Assembly: GCA_039583875.1 (NCBI GenBank)
Contig: CM077149.1
Span: 155,648,249-155,712,248, forward strand
DNA from: Platanthera guangdongensis
Lineage: Eukaryota; Streptophyta; Magnoliopsida; Asparagales; Orchidaceae
Length of the DNA stretch: 64,000 bases
Reading direction: 5' to 3'
Shown here in pieces: positions 32,282-43,921 of this stretch; the stretch's first letter is position 1, and each line of letters starts with the position of its first letter. A program made the translations under genes and the position numbers. Below the pieces are notes generated by a model that ran no database searches, was not told the DNA's origin, and saw nothing but the letters and a program-made list of their open reading frames with translations.

Positions 32282-33220
32282 GTGACCGAGAGTGGCGCAG
32301 AGCCGACAGAACGTCTGGTTTCTGAGGATTATAGTGCACCCAGCGACGTGCTTGAGACCCCTCCATCGTTTGAAACCATAAGAAGGATTGTTGAAGTGGT
32401 GCTCGCTGTAACTAGTGCACAACAGGGAAGCAATGTGCAACCCTTTGTCCCTGTGATGACTTCAATGTCGGGTGGTGTGTTGGATCAAAGGACTTTAAGA
32501 AGGCCAGCAGGCCAACAGTTGAACATGTCCTTAGTGCAGGGTACGCACTCGGTTGATGAGTATTTGCAGGCGTTTCTTTTGATAAGCCGCTACACATGCT
32601 TTGAATTGGAGAATGAACAGTCTATAGTTGATAGATTCTATAATGGGCTGCGTGGTGAGCTACAAATCCTACTGCTAGGACCAAAACTATTGGGATTCCG
32701 AGCCTTGGTGGAGTCGGCTAGATCTTTGGAAGTAGATATGGGGAAACTTCACCAGATACCAGTGAGTAGGGTATCGAACCCTACAAGTCCTATGAGGGGT
32801 GCATCTCGCAGAACGCCGAAGCAGAAGGGTAGATCATCGACTAGCAAGGTTACTTTTAACTGTCATATTCGTGGCAAGAAAGGGCAATCTTTCCAAGCTT
32901 GTCGAGATGCTGCTCAGAAGACTAAGGAATCTACGTCAGGAGCGGTTGAGGACTCTAGTGCCAAGAAAACAGAGTTCAAAATGCCGGCTACCTCAAAGTC
33001 TGGATATCATAGGTGGTATAAGAAGTCTAGGACTTCGGGTCCAGCCCCCCTTTTGGTGCTTCAAGGGAAACTACAGGCCGAACCTTGGGTGCTTGTTATA
33101 TCTGCGGGAAGACGGGGCATTTTGCTCGTGAGTGTTGGAGCGGACGTGCAAAGTCCGAGAGGAAGTCTGAAGTGTACAGCCTGGGTCAGCAAGAGGCCAG
33201 AAAGCACGCGGTCGTGGTGA
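32282..33220 (+). pseudogene. Chromovirus gag, frameshifted
   Basis: This open region has no ATG in place. The retrotransposon gag domain is seen at 32530-32750 (SVDEYLQAFLLISRYTCFE, then FYNGLRGELQILLLG). One degenerate knuckle lies near 32860 (FNCHIRGKKGQSFQAC). A good CX2CX4HX4C knuckle (CYICGKTGHFAREC) is at about 33094-33135 in another frame, so a frameshift lies between them. Confidence 0.78.
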
Positions 33221-33658
33221 CAGGTAAGGTTTAGAATTCTAGCATTTAGCTTTAGACACTTGTTGCCTTTGTGCATGTTAGCCTAGAACCACTTGTGCTA
33301 AGCTTTGTTCTAAATTTCGTTTATCCGGCGGGAGCACCGTTCGTTAAAGGGGGCTTCGCGTCTCGGTTTGCCCAAAGGAATTGTTTTGCACGTCGGAATA
33401 CCTCTTTCGATGGCAAAAGACGTTTCAGAGATGTTGTTGTCTTATGGTACTCAATGCGCGCTGATAGAATCTGTTGCGTTTAGGTCTAGATTGTGAGTCA
33501 ATAGTTTGATTTGTAAGCATTGTTACTACCGCTAGGAGAGTTCAACGTGATCTTTAGTATGGTCAGGCTCTTGGAGCAGCAGACATACGCTGATCAAAGT
33601 TGCTAGTGGGTCAGTTGAGAGCTAGTCATGAGACGACAAGTGCGGGCGTGAAAGGGGG
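33221..33658 (+). pseudogene. Chromovirus protease region, unrecognisable
   Basis: The distance between gag and RT is right for a protease, but no DSG/DTG block can be read in any frame. The region is either badly decayed or partly deleted. Confidence 0.45.
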
Positions 33659-34989
33659 TTGAGTAAGACGATGATGTCTGCCCCTCATGTGGTTAAGGTG
33701 GTTCGGTGTAGGGCCAAACCGGTGTCTCGCTCTCTATATCGTATAGCGCCAAAAGAGATGGCGGAGTTAAAGGTGCAACTGCAAGAGTTGTTGGAGCAAG
33801 GATATGTGCGTCCAAGTTCGTCGCCTTGGAGCGCACCGGTTCTTTTCGTTAAGAAGAAAGATGGGAGCTTGAGACTTTGTATCGACTACCGGGAATTAAA
33901 CAAGCTTACGAAAAATAATAAGTATCCGATTCCGAGGATTGACGACCTATTTGATCATTGGTTGGGTCAACAGTATATTCGAAGTTAGATCTGAAGTCCG
34001 ATTACTATCAATTGAGGATAAGGGAGAGCGACATCCCAAAGACAGCGTTCAATACACGGTTTGGGTATTACGAGTTCACGATCATGCCGTTTGGGTTGAC
34101 GGATGCGCCATCCGTATTTATGGATCTGATGAACAGGATGTTCAGAGAGTACCTGGATCGTTTCGTGATAGTACTTATCGATGATATCCTGGTGTACTCG
34201 CAGTGTGAAGAGGACCATTACAATCATCTACACATGGTGTTGGAGACATTGAGGAGGAATCAGTTGTATGCTAAGTTCTCCAAGTATGAATTCTGGTTAT
34301 CCTCGATAGCGTTCCTTGGTCATGTTGTTAGTGGAGAAGGGATAGCTGTGGATCCGGCGAAGATAGTGGCGATACGAGAGTGGCCTGCTTTGACTACAGT
34401 GGCAGAGGTCCGGAGTTTTCTGGGGCTTGCTGGCTACTACAGGCGCTTCGTAGAGAACTTCTCGCGGATAGCGCTACCACTCACGACGTTGACTAGGAAG
34501 GATCAGAAGTTCGTGTGGTCTCCGGAGTGCGAACAGACTTTTGAGGAATTGAAGAGGCGGTTGACCACAACGCCTATTTTATGTTCGCCAGTTGGAACCG
34601 AAGGGTTCGAGATCTATAGTGATGCTTCGGGTAAAGGTTTGGGCTGTGTTCTGTTACAGCAAGGGAGAGTGATAGCCTATGGTTCACGACAACTGAAGGT
34701 TCATGAGAGGAATTATCCGATCCACGACTTAGAGTTAACGGCCGTGATATTTGCTCTAAAGCTTTGGAGGCACTACCTGTATGGTGTGAAGGTCAATATT
34801 TACACCGATCATAAGAGCTTGAAGTACCTATTGGACCAAAAGGATCTGAACATGAGGCAGTGGAGGTGGATGGAGTTCTTAGGGGACTACACCCTTCAAG
34901 ATTCATTATGTGCCTGGGAAAGGAAATGCAGTGGCGGATGCGTTGAGTCGCAAGACTCCGGCGCAGGCCAACTGGTTATCGGTACATGA
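33659..34989 (+). pseudogene. Chromovirus reverse transcriptase and RNase H, two frameshifts
   Basis: RT starts with [20 protein letters not shown], then [15 protein letters not shown] and [20 protein letters not shown] blocks. A one-base change near 33960 shifts the frame. RT resumes with [30 protein letters not shown] and the LIDDILVYS active-site box (about 34165-34200). RNase H follows, with [15 protein letters not shown] and [21 protein letters not shown]. Another frameshift near 34898 leads into integrase. Confidence 0.9.
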
Positions 34990-36530
34990 TGAGAGATTGG
35001 TCCATGAGTTGGAGGCTTTGGAGATATCTTGCGTCGACAAGCAGTCTAGTGCCGAGGTGAAACTGTTTTGGACAGAGGTGCAGTGTGACCTAGCGGATAG
35101 AGTTCGGCAGGCTTTGGTTCAGGATAACAGCATGAAACAGATCTTGGAAGAATCTTTGGGAGAGTCAAATTCCCAGTTTGTTGTTGAAGATGGTTTGCTA
35201 AGGAAGGACGGTCGCCTATGCGTTCCTAGTACAGATAATCTTCGGGAGGAATTGACGTATGAGGCTCATCATACCAAGTACTCAATCCACCCGGGAAGCA
35301 CGAAGATGTATAAAGACATGAAGAAATTATTCTGGTGGCCGGGTTTGAAGAAGGATGTAGCACTTTATGTGGCCAAGTGCCGTACTTGTGCATTGGTTAA
35401 GGCGGAATGCCAGAAGCCCGGAGGTTTCTTGAAGCCCCTACCTATCCCAAAATGGAAATTCGATGACATATCTATGAATTTTGTGCATGGTTTGCCGAAG
35501 TCGTAGAAGGGAAACGACGCCATTTGGGTGGTCATAGATAGGTTGACAAAGGTGTCACACGTTATTCCGAAAAGGAAGGAAGATCTGGTGGAAAAGTTAG
35601 CCAAATTCTACGTGGAGAATATTGTACGATTACATGGTGTGCCCCGCAGTATTGATAGTGACCGAGATGGACGCTTTACGTCGAAGGGTTGGAGGTTGGT
35701 GCATGGTATGTTGGGAACTAAGCTGAGTTTCAACTCAGCCTTTCATCCACAGACGGATGGTCAGACCGAGAGGGTCAACAGGACTATGGAGGACATGCTT
35801 CGCATGTGCATCCTAGATTTCGGAAAGCATTGGAAGGATCACCTATACATGGTGGAGTTTGCGTACAACAACAGCTTTCAGGCAAGTATTGGAATGTCGC
35901 CTTTCGAAGCCTTGTACGAGAGAAAGTGTCGTACGCCGTTGTCTTGGTTGGAGGCAGGCGAATCAAAGTTGTATAAACGCCAAGCGGTGGAAGACGCCAC
36001 TTCAATGGTGCGGACAATTTAGGAAAGGTTGAAGATCGCTCAGGATAGACAGTCAAAGTACTATAACGCCAAACATAGGAACGTGGAGTTCAATGTTGGC
36101 GACATGATGTATCTAAAAATCAAGCCGTTCAAGGGTGTATCGTGGGTTCGACACCTGAAGAAGCTGAGTCCGAGATACCTTGGACCATTTGAAATCCTGG
36201 AGCGTGTTGGCGAGGCGGCGTATAGATTGGAGCTGTCAGCGAAATTGAGTGGGCTGCATGACGTGTTCCATGTGTCGGTGTTGTGTAAGGCAGTGCAAGA
36301 GCCTTCGCAGATCATTGCGGACAATCAAGTACCGGTTGATTATGAGTTGACAACAAGGGTCAAGCTAGTACGTATTGAATATGTTGCAGTCAAACGACTC
36401 CGCAACAAGGAGATCCGAATGGTTAAAGTCCGTTGGGACAATTGCGGACGTGAGGAGCTTTCTTGGGAGCGAGAGCAAGCTATGTTGGAGGAATACCCTG
36501 AGTTATTCCACTCAGGTATTATTTAGATTT
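34900..36530 (+). pseudogene. Chromovirus integrase with chromodomain-like C-terminus, two stops
   Basis: The frame begins with the RNase H tail ([11 protein letters not shown]). The HHCC zinc domain follows (HHTKYSIHPGSTKMY...CRTCALVKAE), then the DDE core: IDRLTKVSHVIP, DSDRDGRFTSKGW, SFNSAFHPQTDGQTERVN. Stops at about 35504 and 36020 break one shared frame. The C-terminus (36372-36515) has VRIEYVAVKRLRNKEIR, MVKVRW, then a REELSWERE block and YPELF, the pattern of the plant chromovirus chromodomain, which steers integration to particular chromatin. Confidence 0.88.
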
Positions 36531-36565
36531 GTGTACCTTTACTTAATTTCGGGACGAAATTCCTT

Positions 36566-36579
36566 AAGTGGGGGAGATT
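36566..36579 (+). other. Chromovirus polypurine tract
   Basis: AAGTGGGGGAGATT lies directly before the TGTAACG of the 3' LTR. Confidence 0.85.
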
Positions 36580-38478
36580 TGTAACGCCCCGAAAATTGTA
36601 TTTGAGTCGGTCGCGAAAAAGGGGATTTTGGTGCCTGTTTAGGGGTACACGGCCTAGGACACGGGCGTGTCTAAGGCCGTGTCTGGCTGGTGAATTTTTG
36701 GCCGTTTTCATCCCGAGAAGGACACGGCCAGGAACACGGCTGGATGACACGGGCGTGTCATTGGACACGGGCGTGTGCTTACCCGTGTCCGTACCCGTGT
36801 GCAGTTGGGTCGTGTCGGTTGGCGTGGCGGTTATGCGTGACACGCCCCCAGACACGGGCGTGTCGAGAGACCCGACACGGGCGTGTCAGGTTGGAAACGG
36901 GCGTGTCTGAGCCCGTGTGTCTTTTCTGTGGTCGACGATCGTGCCTGGATCGAGGCACACGGCCTGGGACACAGCCGTGTGCCAAGCCGTGTTCGGCCCA
37001 GGTCTGGAGATTTTCGAGCAGATCTGAGCCGTTCATTTTCTTTAATTAAGATCCAATGACCCAGATGGTTTCTTGCTCTGTTAAGGCCGGGAATAGGGGA
37101 GTTAATCCTTCATTTCTCTCCCACCATTCTCTCTCTTAAGGAGTTGGAAAGAGGAGGAAGAAGGAAGGGATTCCGGCCACCGGCGGAGCATCAGAGCACC
37201 GTTTCGAGATCTGAGAGCGGATCCGTGGAGGAAAGTTCGTTGCGAAGAGTTCTATCCGTGTAGTTTTTTCCATGGCGCCAAAACGGACTACAAGGGTAAC
37301 GATTCTCTACTTGAGCATGTGAATCTCTTTCTTTCTGCATAGGGAATCCCGCTCCCGCGAGTGTGCGGTGAGTATGTGGTGTTCCTTGAGGTTGATGTGA
37401 ATAGTCCCCCTTGTATTGCATATAGAGTCCGGAATCGTAAGTACGGGCATATGCATTGTGTGTGAAGCCTACCCGGACGTGTATTGTCTGGATCGGTGAT
37501 GTTGCATTTGATATGATTTTGCCGGAGAAGACTCCGTGCTTTGGGTTTTTTTCGGGTTTCTACGCGGTAGATTGCAGTAGGGATCCTTGGAGGTTAGCTT
37601 CAAGGCGCACCCAGAAAACTGAGCGGAAACGTGTTCTGCTAACTTGGCGGTCTGGGAACCGGCCTTGATCATAACTGGGTTACGAGATTGTTTTGGAAAT
37701 TTTGGGATCCGAGAGAAGCTTGGCCCGCGTGTAGGACTTAAAGTGTATATGCGGCGTGAGCAACGGGCAAGTGAAATTGGACCTAGGCTATGTGGTACGG
37801 TGCGAGAAATCCGAAAAGGGCGCTGGTCGTAGGCATAGTCGGAAGCCTTAGACGGTGGTCAGAAAGGCTAAATGCTCACTTGGTTGCCATCCTTGGGATG
37901 GTGGTGAAGACGCTGATTGTTCAGGATTCACCGTTAATGTGCCCTGAGTGTACAAGGTGTTTGGCCGTGCGAGCCTACACCTGTTGCGTAGTATAGTTGC
38001 GTTGGCTTTTGGCTGACCGTTGCTTTGTTTGCCACCGTGCGGTGGAATTGTGCTTGCAGGTGCTGTGGAGACGAGTACCAAATAGCGGGCTGGAGCCCAT
38101 GTTGCTGTGCTGGCCCTTGAAGGCTAAATAGAATAGTTGTTTTTATTTTATCATGTGTGGCCGGCCTGCGAGCCGATGTATGTATGACATGTATGTATTA
38201 AGAGAATATTTGTAAGGCCATAAGGCCATGTACCCCTTTCAGTGTATTTTGAGTTTCATTCCTGTGGTTGTGGTCGTGGACATTCATATGTATTGGATTT
38301 AAGATTTGGGTTCTTTTAATTTTAAAAGCTTCCACTAGAATTCTCTGTGTAGGACGAGTAGTCTTAATTGGATAGTTTGAATATTCATTTGGTAACCCTT
38401 CCGACTGTCTGTGGTATATGACGTCGGGTTCCAGCTGGACCTTCTGTTATATGCCATGCGACAGATGGGGGTGTTACA
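36580..38478 (+). repeat. Chromovirus 3' LTR (1899 bp)
   Basis: It matches the 5' LTR along its length, apart from scattered substitutions and the 82-bp net difference near 37998. It ends GGTGTTACA at 38478, followed by the right target duplication ACTCT (38479-38483). Confidence 0.93.
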
Positions 38479-38483
38479 ACTCT

Positions 38484-39125
38484 ACTCATGTTGCATTGAT
38501 TAGAAGTGATCATGGTACATAGTTTGAGTCTCTTCTTATGCATGAGTTCTGTGAGAAGGAAGGTATCAGACACTGCTTCTTAGATCATAGAACTCCCCAA
38601 CAAAATGGGGTAGCTGAAAGGAAAAATAGGACCCTAATTGAAGCTGCAGGTACATTACTTGCAGATGCTTACATGCCCCTATCCTTTTGGGCAGAGGCTG
38701 TAAGCACAACAAATTATGTCTTGAATAAAAGTTTAATACATAAATTGAAGAATAGGACTCCCTATGAATTACTTAAAGGGAATAAACCTAAAATCACCTA
38801 TTTTAAAGTATTTGGTTGTATATGCTATATACATAATAACAACAAAAAATATATTAGAAAGTTTGAAGCGAAGGCTGAAGAGGGAATTTTTCTAGGATAT
38901 TTCCAAGCAAGCAAAGCTCATAGGGTATTTAACAAATCCTCCTTAAAAATTGAAGAGTCTATACATGTAACATTTGATGAAGCTAACATGTCTTGCAAGG
39001 AGAAAAAAATTTCTACCAATAACATTTTGCAGGTACCTCACTTGTGTGAGAATTTGGATGGACTAAGCCTCACCCAAGAGGCCCCAACACATCCTTCTCC
39101 ACAGGTTGATGAAGATAGTGAATAG
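38484..39125 (+). pseudogene. Sire-2 integrase, C-terminal part after the chromovirus
   Basis: It continues the integrase interrupted at 30075. VALIRSDHG-type sequence leads to MHEFCEKEGIRHCF and the QNGVAERKNRTLIEAA block with the catalytic Glu region, then the C-terminal FKVFGCICYIHNNNKK and FLGYFQASKAHRVF. The open frame is 38538-39125. A TAG follows after the acidic linker. Confidence 0.85.
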
Positions 39126-40818
39126 GAACAGTTGGAAGAAATTCAACCTTATCCAACAACAAATATAATTCCACAAGAGGAATTAATTCAAAATGCTATT
39201 GCTGAACTAACTCCACCAAATGATCTTGTCACACTAAGGGATCACCCTAGATCTCAAGTGATTGGAGACATGTCAGCAGGTGTACAGACAATGCATCAAC
39301 TCAACCAAGACTTGATGCATTCTTGATTTCTCTCTCAAGTTGAGCCTCAATCCATTCATGATGCTGAGCAGGATCCCCACTGGATCATTGCTATGCAATA
39401 GGAACTAAATCAATTTGAGAGATGCAGAGTTTGAGATTTGGTTCCAAGACCCCAAGACTACCCAGTCATTGGAACCAAATGGGTATACAAAAATAAACTA
39501 GATGCCCAAGGTACAATTGTGAGGAACAAGGCTAGGCTTGTTGCTCAAGGATACAGGCAAGAAGAAGACATAAATTATGATCAAACCTTTGCACCAGTTG
39601 AAAGGTTAGAGGCCATCAGAATTTTTCTGGCCTATGCTGCCTACAAGAAATTCAAGGTGTATCAGATGGATGTGAAGAGTGCATTTCTGAATGGAGTACT
39701 TAAAAGAGAGGTTTATGTTGAACAACCTCCAGGTTTTGTCTCTCCAACTCATCCTTATCATGTATTTAAATTGCTAGCTTTTTGATAGAGCATAAATTCA
39801 TTAGAGGCATAGTAGGTTTATTCACTAGACATCATAAGGATCAAACCTTGTTAGTACAAATATATGTGGATGACATCATATTTGGGTCTACTGACTCCAA
39901 ATTATGCAAGAGGTTTTCTGACCTCATGCATTCTAAATTTGAAATGAGTAGCATGAGTGAACTCTCTTACTTCCTTGGTCTCCAAGTGAAGCATCTCCCT
40001 GATGACATCTTCATCTCCCAAGATAAATATGCTAAAGAGCTTATAAAGAAGTTTGAGATGGCTGATGCCTCAGCAAAGAAAACACCCATGACTATAAATG
40101 CTGTAATAGACTCTGATGCACATGGGAAACCTGTAGATCAGAAACTATATAGGGGCATTGTTGGGTCCCTACTATATCTTACAACAAGCAGACTGATATT
40201 ATGTTTGCCACATGACTTTGTGCTAGGTTCCAGGTGAACCCTAAAGAATCTCACCTAATTTTCTTTAAAAGAATTTTGAGATATATAAAGAGTTGTCCTA
40301 GTATAGTCCTATAATATCCTACTGAGTCAGAATTTGAGTTAACTGGATATTCAGATGCTGATTTTGCAGGATGCATGGTGGACAAAAAAAGCACCTCAGG
40401 AACTTGCCAGTTCCTTGGGATGAGATTAGTGTCTTGGTTCTGTAAGAAACAATCATCTGTGTTCACTTCAACTGCTGAAGCAGAGTATATTGCAGCTGAC
40501 AGCTGCTGTTCACAGATGTTGTAGATTCAGAATCAACTACTGGATTATGACTTCAACTTAAATAATTCAACTCTCTTATGTGATAACACAAGTGCTATAG
40601 CCATAGCACAAAATCCAGTCCATCATAGTAAGACTAAACATATAGACATTAGACATCATTTCATTAGAGAGCGTGTAGACAAAAATAAAATTAAACTTGT
40701 CTATATCTACACTGATTTACAAAGAGCTGATATATTCACCAAACCTCTGGATGAGAGAAATTACTTGTTCTTTATAAATCAGCTTGGAATGATCAATGAA
40801 GAAGACTTAGTTTAGTTT
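39126..40818 (+). pseudogene. Sire-2 reverse transcriptase and RNase H, with stops and a 67-bp deletion
   Basis: RT blocks are [38 protein letters not shown] and, after a gap, [13 protein letters not shown]. Compared with Sire-3, about 67 bp are missing near 39777, removing the HKALY...LKQAP region and changing frame. RNase H to about 40815 is recognisable ([30 protein letters not shown]-like) but has several TAG/TAA/TGA codons, including ones at about 39327, 39400, 40314 and 40522. Confidence 0.88.
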
Positions 40819-40826
40819 CTGTCTGT

Positions 40827-40965
40827 ACTCGATGAATTTGCCAAAGTTCGTCAAACAGAGTTCGACGAACTGGGGAAAGTTCTTGAGATGTTCGTCGAAC
40901 GGAGTTCGACGAACTCTCTGTGAGTGAAGTCATTTTCGTCGAACAGAGATCGACGAATCTACTTC
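40827..40965. repeat. TCGACGA dyad cluster after Sire-2 pol
   Basis: TTCGTCAAAC...GTTCGACGAAC, TTCGTCGAAC...GTTCGACGAAC and TTCGTCGAAC...GATCGACGAA follow one another. The same block begins at 63940 in Sire-3 and corresponds to the spacer at 1855-2135 of Sire-1. Confidence 0.8.
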
Positions 40966-40979
40966 AGTAAACTTTCGGC

Positions 40980-41296
40980 TGACTTGAGGATGCTCTTGCA
41001 CGTGCTCTCACGGCCGCATGGGTGAGGCTGTGTGGAACGACGACGATAGGTCAGGCGTCCAGCCACAGACGTGTTAGATAAAAATGATTATCTTGCTCTC
41101 TTATATATTGATGGAAATAAGAAGAAGTAGAAACTGGAGAAGACTAATTTCATTAGCATAGGAGATAAGATAACATTGACTGAGATACAAGGTTTTATAA
41201 GGAAGATTAAAGCAAGAAATATTATTTAGTTCCCAATAACATGATGCTTTGGATGCAAGAGAACGTTAATATGCTGTCTGGTTCAGGTTTCCAACA
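40980..41296 (-). repeat. copia-C 3' LTR (left end approximate)
   Basis: On the minus strand a purine run, TCAAGAGGGG (41297-41306), is followed by TGTTGGAAACC, the LTR start at 41296. The other end is likely near 40980 (TGACTTGAGG on the plus strand), giving about 317 bp. No second copy is available to confirm it. Confidence 0.55.
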
Positions 41297-41306
41297 CCCC
41301 TCTTGA

Positions 41307-41914
41307 ACTAGAGGCACAAGTGCGCAACTAGCTTCAGCTTTTAACGAAGTTCCGCAAATTGTCGTTTGTTGGGGGGGGGGGGGCTTAGTAAAAATGTCCG
41401 CAATCTGGTTTCAGATGAGCAGTGTTCCAGACAGATTTCACCACTTTCAACCTTCTTCCGGATGAAATGGTGCTTAATCTCAATGTGTTTACTCTTATTG
41501 TGGAACACAAGATTTTTTGATAGGACTATTGCTAAGATATTATCGCATCGGAGCAAAGTTCCCTTCAACTCTTTCTCTGTTGATTCTTCTAACATCCTTC
41601 TCAACCAAATTTCTTCACAAATTACTGAACTCAAAGCTATATACTCGGCTTCTGTTGGGGATAGTGTCACAGTCTGCTGCTTTTGTGAACTCCAGGCATT
41701 AGGGCTAGATCCAAGGAAGAATATGAAGCTTCCAGTGCTTCTCTCGTTGTCCAGCGAGCCTCGCCAATCTGAGTCGTTGTAGCCGATAAGGGTTGAGTTG
41801 AGATTCTGGGCAAAGTGAAGCCCATACTGCTTTGTCTCTTGGATACAACGCAAAATTTTCTTTGCTTCATTAAGATGGAGTTTATTAGGTTTAGAGACAA
41901 ATCTTGATACCATG
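41307..41914 (-). pseudogene. copia-C RNase H
   Basis: The minus frame at 41341-41913 shows the copia RNase H blocks GYNDSDWRGS, STGSFIFFLGSSPNAWSS, LSPTEAEYIALS and KHIEIKHHFIR. The end is spoiled by a G13 run (41371-41383), which encodes a Pro run and probably shifts the frame. The gene continues at 53165. Confidence 0.85.
41910..41914. other. Tat-2 target-site duplication, left copy (CCATG)
   Basis: CCATG precedes the TGTTGAAACC end of the left LTR and recurs at 53165-53169 after the right LTR. The copia-C reading continues across once the insert is ignored. Confidence 0.95.
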
Positions 41915-42753
41915 TGTTGAAACCGGAATCCGGCCTCTTGTGGAGTTCGACCCTTGGGGAAGGGGTGGTCTCGCGCCTACTTTGCTCCTGCAAGAAAAAC
42001 GACGAAAGAGACAAGAAAGAACAGACCCAAGGGCTCGGCAGGGAGGTCCCTCCACAAACCCGGAAGATCTCTGAGCGCTTCCCCTCCTTAGCCAGAAGCC
42101 GAGCTAAGGTACCCTCAAAGAGCACTCGAAAATGAGAGTCAGGAGGCACTGAAAGCGTGTCCTCTGAGGTACCCCTTGGGTCTTATTTATAGATTTTCAG
42201 AATCTGAACTGCCAATAACCAAAAGAACTGACCTGGAAATACCAAAAAGCCCTTGGTCGGGTCTGCCAACAGCCAAACTCCGCTGTCCTGAGCAGCTATG
42301 CGCAGTCCAACCTGGTCTGCCAATAGCGAGGCTCCGCTGTTCTGAGTAGCTATTCGCACCCCTGGGGAGTCAGCTCGCCTTCAATTCCCCTTCGCGGGAG
42401 GCGGGCGCGACCTGGCTCTCGTGGCTCGTCCATCCTCCCTGGGCGAGTGCGAGCCGAGCCGGGCGAGCTGCCTGTCTTCTGTCGGGCGGACCGGCAGCCA
42501 GGTCGCGTGTGGGGGTTGGCTGGCGGTCACCGCGACCCCGATCGACTCGCCAGTCGCGGGTCGCCAAACTTATCTGCTTTGGCCACTCTTCGCGCGACCT
42601 GCTCGCTCGCCTCGCCGGCTCGCTCGCCTGAAATGGGCGGGAGCGGGCCAGCCCTTCTGCCGTTTGTCTGTTTTGCCGTTCGTGTGCGGGTCGCGGGACC
42701 AGGTCTGCTCAACCTCTCTGGCGGGACCCGCTCGCCGGACACGGGGTTGTACA
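41915..42753 (-). repeat. Tat-2 left LTR (3' LTR, 839 bp)
   Basis: Plus-strand ends are TGTTGAAACC and GGTTGTACA. On the minus strand a CTATAAATAAG TATA box lies at 42182-42192. To the right, outside the LTR, the minus strand shows AAAAAGAGCGGGAATTG (about 42754-42770), a plausible polypurine tract. Confidence 0.95.
42182..42192 (-). promoter_or_regulatory. TATA box, Tat-2 3' LTR
   Basis: The minus strand reads CTATAAATAAG, the same in both LTRs. Confidence 0.7.
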
Positions 42754-42872
42754 CAATTCCCGCTCTTTTTGAGCTTGATTCAAGCTCGGGAAGAAACATC
42801 CAACCCGCGTGTTCGGCGAGCACTGTGCTGAGCTGGCAGGGAATCTTCTGGTGGGCCCCCACTGTCCGGCTA

Positions 42873-42881
42873 TAAATACAT
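42873..42881 (+). promoter_or_regulatory. TATA box of antisense unit A
   Basis: The plus strand reads GGCTATAAATACA, about 75 bp before the ATG at 42948. This spacing fits a short leader of about 40-45 nt. Confidence 0.7.
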
Positions 42882-42947
42882 ACCGCTGACCCCTGGAGGA
42901 GGCTCCCTAGACCCCTTTATTTTCTTTGAGCAGACTTTAGTTTCTCG

Positions 42948-43921
42948 ATGCCGGTCAGCGAAGAGGTGCGAGCTCGCCTGGAGGCAGCGGTCCTGAAGAC
43001 TCAGGAGGAGGCCCTCGAGGCCGCCCCTTGGCTAGCACGTGGGTCCCCCGACCCTCTTTTTAGGCCGGCGAGGGGAAAGATCGTTAGGCGGTCTCTGGCG
43101 GGTGACTGTCCGGCCTCCAGCTCGGCGGCGGGTGTTGAGGTCGTCCCTGGGGTACATGGCCTTCCGCGGATTATCGCTGTATCTCTGATTTTTTGTTTTG
43201 CAGGTAATTCCCTGTGAAGAGGTGGGGATCCGGGGAGAGGATCACCCCCCTCCCCTGTCGCCTGAGAGGGTCGCTAGTTCCCCAGGTCTGGACCGCCCAC
43301 CTCCGGAAACCCCCCGCCCGCCGGCTTCCCACGGACTGGGGAAGTCTCTTGAGACCCTCGAGGGAGAAACCTTTCAGGGTCGGCCGGGCTCTTCTCGCCC
43401 ATCCGTCGGTGCGGGCGACGTGCCAACCCCTGGTGAGCTGGTATTTGCCGTTGGCTTTGTCCCTTGCTCGCTCCTTCTGACTCGCCCCGTTTGTAGGCTA
43501 TAACAGGGCCTCCCCTGAAACCGAGATGAGCGAAGGGTATTCGCCTCCGCCCGACGTGGACAGTGTCTCCAATTACCTGGGCGACCCGACCGATGCGGTG
43601 GGGATGAAGAGGCAGGTGACGCGGCTGTTCCAGAAACACACGCTGCTGCTGCAGGAGATTGTGAAGAGGGTCGATGAAGATAAGGCCGAGACTGAGGCCC
43701 GGCTCGCGGCCTTGGAGGGCCCTCTGCGCGAAGCGGAAGACGACGATGTCACTTCACCGGGCGTGCATATAACGCGAGCCGAGGGGCATCTTAGGAGCGC
43801 CACAGAGCAAGTCGGCCTGGCTCAGCGGGAACTGGTGGCGGTTCGCGATTACCACGACCCTCGCGTGCCGCCGCGATCGGGAACGAAGCGGCGGCACAGG
43901 TGGAAATGGGTCGAGTACTGA
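42948..43921 (+). CDS. Tat-2 antisense unit A: predicted three-exon gene, coiled-coil protein (281 aa)
   Basis: Proposed exons are 42948-43139, 43204-43432 and 43497-43921. The introns (64 and 64 bp) have GAG|GTCGTC...TTTTGCAG and CTG|GTGAGC...TTTGTAG borders. Codon phase is kept across both joins, and the total is 846 nt. Residues 1-64 are Ala/Glu-rich, and the middle is Pro/Gly-rich. The last exon (from 43526, MSEGYSPPPDVDS) has a likely coiled coil (KRQVTRLFQKHTLLLQEIV, then EARLAALEGPLREAE and a second helix with AQRELVAVRDY) and a basic end, KRRHRWKWVEY. I do not recognise a domain. It lies antisense to gag-pol and is followed by a plausible 3' untranslated region. An alternative 5' splice site at 43152 also keeps frame but leaves a 52-bp intron. 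Confidence 0.65.

Larger units (their letters stand above)
30076..38478 (+). mobile_element. Complete Ty3/gypsy chromovirus of Tekay/Del type (8403 bp), coding regions decayed
   Basis: The LTRs are 1981 bp (30076-32056) and 1899 bp (36580-38478), with TG...CA ends, primer site, gag, protease remnant, RT, RNase H, integrase, a chromodomain-like C-terminus and a polypurine tract, all in plus orientation. Long LTRs, RT before integrase and a chromodomain at the integrase end fit the Tekay (Del) clade. The element sits inside the Sire-2 integrase with a perfect 5-bp duplication, so it inserted later than Sire-2. Confidence 0.93.
25317..40979 (+). mobile_element. Sire-2: Sirevirus-type copia element, split by a Tekay chromovirus and cut at its 3' end
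   Basis: It has a 5' LTR (25317-27068), primer site, gag, dyad-rich linker, protease and integrase to 30075, then the chromovirus, then integrase from 38479, RT-RNase H to about 40815 and the start of the post-pol dyad spacer. The second ORF and 3' LTR expected from Sire-1 are missing; at about 40980 the sequence changes to copia-C. CTATC (25312-25316) would be the left target duplication within Tat-1 gag. Confidence 0.85.
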
